7,445 nt of DNA. It comes from an uncultured Coriobacteriaceae bacterium (GTDB lineage: Bacteria; Actinomycetota; Coriobacteriia; Coriobacteriales; Eggerthellaceae). The stretch spans positions 1-7,445 of the forward strand of contig CAMORQ010000086.1 in the NCBI GenBank assembly GCA_946623915.1, given 5' to 3'. The translations under genes and the position numbers were made by a program. The first letter of the stretch is position 1, and each line of letters starts with the position of its first letter. Positions 6,773 through 7,445 of the stretch are shown in pieces. The notes beneath the pieces are model-generated. The model saw only the letters and a program-made list of their open reading frames with translations. It did not search any database and was not told where the DNA came from.

Positions 6773-6810
6773 CGCTGCAATCAAAGTCCTCTACAGCATT
6801 TTCTGTACCC

Positions 6811-6819
6811 AGAATAGCA
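6811..6819 (-). promoter_or_regulatory. Possible extended -10 promoter of rsmG
   Basis: The minus strand reads TGCTATTCT, an extended -10 closely resembling TGCTATACT before ddl. It begins within the U-run of the jag terminator, so transcription could restart near 6804 and give a leader of about 92 bases before rsmG. There is no good -35. The same bases partly serve as the terminator tail, so the role is uncertain. Confidence 0.35.
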
Positions 6820-6841
6820 AAACACCGCCGTAGCGGTGTTT
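6817..6841 (-). terminator. Intrinsic terminator downstream of jag
   Basis: AAACACCGC and GCGGTGTTT pair perfectly (9 bp) around a 4-base loop that reads UACG in the minus-strand RNA. The loop-closing bases give C(UACG)G, an extra-stable tetraloop. A short run UUUUGCUAUUCU follows, so the tail is modest. The hairpin starts 23 bases after the jag stop codon. Its first bases (6841-6837) belong to parS site 3. Confidence 0.7.
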
Positions 6842-6852
6842 CACGTGAAACA
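6837..6852. promoter_or_regulatory. parS site 3 (ParB-binding centromere)
   Basis: This is a perfect copy of TGTTTCACGTGAAACA, 816 bp from site 2, between the jag stop codon and the terminator hairpin. Five of its bases form one arm of that hairpin. In RNA the parS palindrome could itself fold (GUUUC-ACGU-GAAAC) and compete for those bases. Confidence 0.95.
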
Positions 6853-6864
6853 TCTACTGTTGTT

Positions 6865-7445
6865 CTATTCGGGAATGACCACGACATGGCGAGAGTTTCC
6901 TTCGCCCTCCGACGCCGTTGTCACACCATCAAACTCACGCAAAGCAATATGAATGATACGGCGCTCGTAAGGAGTCATCGGACGCATTTTGACATTCCGA
7001 TTCTGGGACAGTGCTCGCTTCGCAGTTGAGAATGCAAGGTTTTCGAGTTTCTGGCGTTGCCTTCCTTTATATCCCTCAACATCAACAACAACAGGGTAGC
7101 GGAAGCCCATAGTACGTGCGGTAATGGAAGAAATGACGAATTGAAGCGCATCAAGTGTCTTACCATGACGACCAATAAGAACAGCGAGATCGTCGCCTGT
7201 AATGTCAAGGATAAGTTCGCCTTCGTCGCCCTCGTACTCGTCAATGGTGATTTCACCGAGGTCGAAGTATTTCAAAATGTCTTCAAGAGCCGCAATGGCA
7301 GTATCAGCGATTTGATCTAGTTCTTCATCGGATACAGAGCCGCTCCGACTTTGCTCTTCGTCAGATTCCGGTTCTTCCTCTTCGTTATTTTCTTCTTCAT
7401 CGTCTTCAACTTCGACGTTGTCTTCTTCTCCGACGTGCTCGTCTC
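6865..7445 (-). CDS. jag: RNA-binding protein Jag/KhpB (N-terminal part outside window)
   Basis: The minus-strand frame enters at the right edge without a start and ends at TAG 6865-6867, leaving 192 residues of the C-terminal side. First comes a very acidic low-complexity stretch of about 45 residues (clusters such as DDEEENNEEEEP). Then comes a KH-II domain with the RNA-gripping loop IGRHGKTLDAL, followed by an R3H domain whose RRIIH gives the R-x3-H signature, ending EGEGNSRHVVVIPE. This order is that of Jag/KhpB, which binds RNA, partners KhpA in Firmicutes and affects cell division and elongation. The family's N-terminal Jag_N domain should lie beyond the window, and yidC and rnpA would be the expected genes beyond that. 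The TTG at 7275 is not the start, since the frame continues through clearly coding sequence. A terminator overlapping parS site 3 follows the gene. Confidence 0.93.
   Translation of the reverse strand, partial: DEHVGEEDNVEVEDDEEENNEEEEPESDEEQSRSGSVSDEELDQIADTAIAALEDILKYFDLGEITIDEYEGDEGELILDITGDDLAVLIGRHGKTLDALQFVISSITARTMGFRYPVVVDVEGYKGRQRQKLENLAFSTAKRALSQNRNVKMRPMTPYERRIIHIALREFDGVTTASEGEGNSRHVVVIPE

Noticed and set aside
6713..6804. Tiny upstream reading frames in the rsmG leader (such as ATG-CTG-TAG)
   Set aside because: None has a Shine-Dalgarno sequence, and such short frames are expected by chance.
6792..6807. TACAG-n6-CTGTA inverted repeat as a repressor operator
   Set aside because: The arms are only 5 bp and it does not match the actinobacterial SOS box or any operator I know; it occurs once.

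Overview
This 7.4 kb window is ordinary chromosomal sequence. It carries the conserved jag (khpB) - rsmG - parA - parB cluster that usually lies close to the replication origin in Gram-positive bacteria and Actinomycetota. Three perfect copies of the ParB-binding site parS (TGTTTCACGTGAAACA) lie between these genes. Gene order, the long acidic N-terminal extension on ParA, moderate GC content and the style of the left-hand genes suggest a Coriobacteriia member (Eggerthellaceae-like, possibly close to Cryptobacterium). That assignment is an inference from memory of gene order and has not been tested by a search.

Layout from left to right. Positions 1-968 (minus) hold the N-terminal third of a DnaQ-type exonuclease fused to a DinG-type helicase; the gene runs off the left edge just as the helicase Walker A motif begins. 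Positions 1054-1692 (plus) hold an unrecognised 212-residue protein with one C-terminal membrane helix. It converges on, and overlaps by 15 bp, the D-alanine--D-alanine ligase gene ddl (1678-2625, minus). Divergent from ddl is rlmN (2767-3807, plus), a radical-SAM methyltransferase for 23S rRNA and tRNA. It ends 21 bp from the end of parB. From there to the right edge everything reads on the minus strand: parB (3829-4875), parA (4868-5944), two parS sites, rsmG (6053-6712), a terminator that overlaps the third parS, and the C-terminal part of jag (6865 to the right edge).

How the genes work together. ParA, ParB and the local parS sites form a complete chromosome-segregation module. One parS lies just upstream of the predicted -10 of parA, so ParB could feed back on its own operon. 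Another parS shares bases with the hairpin that ends the jag transcript. RsmG and RlmN both modify rRNA, and Jag/KhpB is an RNA-binding protein; Ddl supplies the D-Ala-D-Ala end of peptidoglycan precursors. The DnaQ/DinG-like protein is a putative DNA-repair nuclease/helicase.

There is no gene-free stretch above 300 bases. I found no tRNA, rRNA, insertion sequence, CRISPR array or clear riboswitch. I see no wholly new system. The best leads are the placement of parS relative to the parA promoter and the jag terminator, the acidic disordered segments shared by Jag, ParA and ParB, and the uncharacterised membrane protein at 1054-1692.
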